From NCBI RefSeq assembly GCF_026127265.1, contig NZ_WWFG01000001.1, positions 186,001 to 250,000 on the forward strand: a stretch of DNA of 64,000 nt, in the 5' to 3' direction. Position 1 is the first letter of the stretch; every line of letters begins with the position of its first letter. The notes below the pieces were generated by a model. It saw nothing but the letters and a program-made list of their open reading frames with translations. It was not told where the DNA came from and searched no databases. Position numbers and translations under genes: made by a program. This DNA comes from Nostoc sp. KVJ3. Lineage in GTDB: Bacteria > Cyanobacteriota > Cyanobacteriia > Cyanobacteriales > Nostocaceae. Positions 61,532-64,000 of this stretch are shown here, piece after piece.

Positions 61532-64000
61532 ATGTCTCAGCAACAGCGCACCCTCTTAATTGTCGATGATTCCCCAGAAGATCGAGAACTTTATCGGCGA
61601 TATTTGCTGCGCGATCGCGAATATTCTTATACTTTCCTAGAAGCAACCCTGGGACAGCAAGGGCTAGAACTTTGGCAGCAACATCAACCCGATGCAATTC
61701 TACTGGATTATCGACTGCCTGATCTAGACGGATTAGAATTTCTGGCTAAATTGCAACTCTCAACTCAACAGCCCTGCCTACCTGTGATTGTGATTACGGG
61801 GCAGGGCAATGAGGCGATCGCAGTTCAGGCAATGAAAGCGGGGGCACAAGATTATATTGTCAAAGAGCAAATTACCCCTGGAGGGCTGCAAATAGCGGTC
61901 AATGGGGCGATTGAAACAGTGCGGCTACGCACTCAACTGCAACAGCGGATTGAACGAGAACGCGTAGTCTCACATATTACCCAGCAAATTCACCAATCCC
62001 TAAATCTGGATGAAATTCTCCAGACAACTGTAGCCGAAGTCCGGCAGTTTCTCCACACCGATCGCGTCCTGATTTTTCGGTTAAAACCTAATGGGGATGG
62101 CATAGTAATCGCAGAATCGGTTGGGACAGAGTGGCGATCGCTCCTCTCCTCTACTATCAACGATCCCTGCCTCGCCCAGAGCTACCTCGCATCGAATCGA
62201 CCGGAAACTGTCAGCTACGATCCCGCCTTTGTCGAAAATTATATCGAACGCTATCGTCAAGGTTATGTAAGTGCGATATTTGATATTCAGAATAGCAGTA
62301 TTGACTCATGTCATGCTGAATTATTGGCTCAGTTTCAAGTCAAAGCTAATCTGGTTGTACCAATTCTTCAAGATAATCAATTTTGGGGATTGCTGATAGC
62401 TCATCATTGTGCCTCCACTCGATCGTGGCAGCCCTTAGAGATTGACTTGCTCAAAGAATTGGCAACTCAGATGAGTATCGCCTTGCGACAAGCAGAACTA
62501 TATCAACAAGCACAGCATGAATTAAAGGAACGCCAACAGGCAGAAGCAGAACTCCGCCAAAGCCAAGAAAGGCTGCGATTGGCACTGTCAGCCTCACGGA
62601 TGGGAACGTGGAACTGGAACATTCAGACAGGAAAAATTTCTTGGTCGAATAACCTGGAAGCCTTATTTGGAATGGAACCAGGAGAATTTGACGGCTCATT
62701 TGAGATGTTTGTAGCGCGATTGCACCAAGACGATCGCGATCGCGTACTAGCAGCCGTTGAGCGTGCTGTCGCCACCAAAGAAGATTATGACATCGAATTT
62801 CGGGTAGTCTATCCTAACGGTACGATTCGCTGGGCACTCAGCCAAGGCAAGGTTTTCTACAACCAAGACGGGCAACCGATTCAGATGGCGGGGATTGATT
62901 TAGATATTACCGAACGCAAAAGGTCAGCCGAAATTTTACGGGAAAGTGAAGAACGTTTTCGGCAACTCGCAGAAAATATTGATGCGGTGTTCTGGATCAG
63001 AGAAGTATCCGAAAATCGAGTCAGTTATGTTAGTCCTGCATATCAACGACTATGGGGATTGAACCGACAGGAATTGTATCAAGGACAACAAGCATGGGTC
63101 GATCGCATTCATCCAGAGGATCGAGAATCAACCCAGAGAGCGTTTGAGGAAAAAGCGATCGCAGGTCAATTCGATGAAGAATACCGCATTATCTTAACTG
63201 ATGGTAGTATTCGCTGGGTTCGCGATCGCTGTTTTCCCCTTCGAGATGAAACAGGAGAGATTTATCGATTTGCCGGGATTGCCGAAGACATTAGCGAACG
63301 GCAAGCCGCGCTACGCGAACGCAAACGCTCTTTCGCAGCTCTGCAAGAGAGCGAAGAACGTTTCCGCACCTCGGTTGAAAATATGCTGGACTGCTTCGGG
63401 GTATACCGTGCTATACGGAATGAGCAGGGACAGATTATCGATTTTGTGACTGAATATGTCAATGATGCGGCTTGTCTCAACAATCAAATGACTTATAAAC
63501 AGCAGATTGGGCAGGGGTTGTGTGAATTACTACCAGGGCATCGTGAAAGTGGATTGTTTGATGAATATTGCCAGGTAGTAGAAACAGGACAACCGCTGAT
63601 TAAAGACAGTTTAGTTTATGAAGATGATTATGGAGAACAACGCTTAGTTAGAGCCTTTGATATCCGCGTAGCTAAATTTGGAGACGGATTTGTTGCCACT
63701 TGGCGAGATATCACCGTTCGCCAACAAACCGAAGAAGCCTTGCGCCAGAGTGAAGAATTTAAGAACCGCATTTTAGAAAGCAGTTCTGACTGCATCAAAG
63801 TATTAAGCCTTGAAGGGCGGCTGCTGTACATGAACACAGGCGGACTGTGTTTAATGGAAATTGACGACTTAAATTCCCATCTCAATACTGAATGGCTCTG
63901 TTTCTGGGGAGGCAGCTATCGGCAACAGGCAGAGGAGGCACTCGCTGCCGCTAAAACAGGTGAAGTCAGAATTTTTCGCGGATACTGCCCAACTGTAAAA
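61532..64000 (+). CDS. Multi-PAS two-component hybrid sensor, 5' part (continues past window)
   Basis: The frame is open for 823 codons from ATG 61532 to the window end. It begins with a response-regulator receiver domain (TLLIVDDSPEDRELYRRYLL, phospho-Asp in ILLDYRLPDLDG, VIVITGQG, the Lys in DYIVKEQ). A cyanobacteriochrome/phytochrome-type GAF follows (ISHIT-like start, FLHTDRVLIFRLKPNGDG, later NLVVPILQDNQFWGLLIAHH), without a clear chromophore-binding Cys-His. Then come at least four PAS domains with PAC ends (AGIDLDITERKR, AGIAEDISERQ, ATWRDITVRQ). A histidine kinase module is expected beyond base 64000. No transmembrane segment is seen, so it is cytoplasmic. Confidence 0.9.
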   Translation, partial: MSQQQRTLLIVDDSPEDRELYRRYLLRDREYSYTFLEATLGQQGLELWQQHQPDAILLDYRLPDLDGLEFLAKLQLSTQQPCLPVIVITGQGNEAIAVQAMKAGAQDYIVKEQITPGGLQIAVNGAIETVRLRTQLQQRIERERVVSHITQQIHQSLNLDEILQTTVAEVRQFLHTDRVLIFRLKPNGDGIVIAESVGTEWRSLLSSTINDPCLAQSYLASNRPETVSYDPAFVENYIERYRQGYVSAIFDIQNSSIDSCHAELLAQFQVKANLVVPILQDNQFWGLLIAHHCASTRSWQPLEIDLLKELATQMSIALRQAELYQQAQHELKERQQAEAELRQSQERLRLALSASRMGTWNWNIQTGKISWSNNLEALFGMEPGEFDGSFEMFVARLHQDDRDRVLAAVERAVATKEDYDIEFRVVYPNGTIRWALSQGKVFYNQDGQPIQMAGIDLDITERKRSAEILRESEERFRQLAENIDAVFWIREVSENRVSYVSPAYQRLWGLNRQELYQGQQAWVDRIHPEDRESTQRAFEEKAIAGQFDEEYRIILTDGSIRWVRDRCFPLRDETGEIYRFAGIAEDISERQAALRERKRSFAALQESEERFRTSVENMLDCFGVYRAIRNEQGQIIDFVTEYVNDAACLNNQMTYKQQIGQGLCELLPGHRESGLFDEYCQVVETGQPLIKDSLVYEDDYGEQRLVRAFDIRVAKFGDGFVATWRDITVRQQTEEALRQSEEFKNRILESSSDCIKVLSLEGRLLYMNTGGLCLMEIDDLNSHLNTEWLCFWGGSYRQQAEEALAAAKTGEVRIFRGYCPTVK

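Overview
The window reads as chromosome of a filamentous, heterocyst-type cyanobacterium of the Nostoc/Anabaena group. The evidence is photosystem II genes psbN and psbH in their divergent arrangement, an oxygenic-type cytochrome oxidase, many HIP1 octamers (GCGATCGC) inside and between genes, a nitrogenase-associated NifO-like protein, very large multidomain signalling kinases, pentapeptide repeat proteins and a dense load of short tandem and palindromic repeats. No rRNA, tRNA, CRISPR array or complete insertion sequence was found.

Layout. 1-5.2 kb: 3' end of ctaD, a 21-bp tandem repeat array, ctaE, then a helical-repeat protein, a three-histidine cupin, a NifO/ArsC-like protein and convergent cysK, which together suggest sulfur or cysteine chemistry linked to nitrogen fixation. 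6.1-9.4 kb: small cyanobacterial proteins, a flavin-dependent monooxygenase and its partner. 9.5-10.2 kb: a toxin-antitoxin pair whose PIN toxin carries an in-frame stop. 10.7-16.8 kb: methyltransferase, unknown protein and a GH38 alpha-mannosidase that has absorbed several DNA repeats in frame. 16.9-21.5 kb: housekeeping (psbN/psbH, tatA, pth, SPFH protein, folP, tpiA). 21.6-28.2 kb: orphan adenine methylase, GTPase, mechanosensitive-channel-like protein, SRPBCC protein and SirB1-like protein. 28.8-33.1 kb: atpD-atpC and a flotillin-like protein.

33.2-43.2 kb is the most accessory part: a 1819-residue Ser/Thr kinase-ATPase-histidine kinase, followed by the debris of a paralogous kinase, a truncated Uma2 gene, a transposase fragment, a protein built from an internal duplication, a pentapeptide repeat protein, a CPBP membrane protease and a 132-bp MITE with a clean 7-bp target duplication. 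43.6-48.6 kb holds pmbA/tldD and a twin von Willebrand A gene pair with a coiled-coil partner. 48.7-56.4 kb holds a ferritin-like protein with an HxlR regulator, a secreted nuclease, a sugar ABC permease, purN, acyP, an SDR and two glycosyltransferase-like genes. 57.2-60.9 kb is gene-poor and repeat-rich around an RTX-like protein. The window ends inside a long multi-PAS two-component protein starting at 61532.

The strongest observations are genome-architecture ones: at least four families of small inverted-repeat elements with several copies each, some shaping coding sequence (alpha-mannosidase, the RTX stop codon, a gene fragment at 60.4-60.9 kb), plus gene decay at a PIN toxin and at a kinase remnant that looks like a deletion through a HIP1 site. 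No clearly new multi-gene defence system is visible. The twin vWA operon and the cupin/NifO-like group are the best candidates for under-described functional modules.
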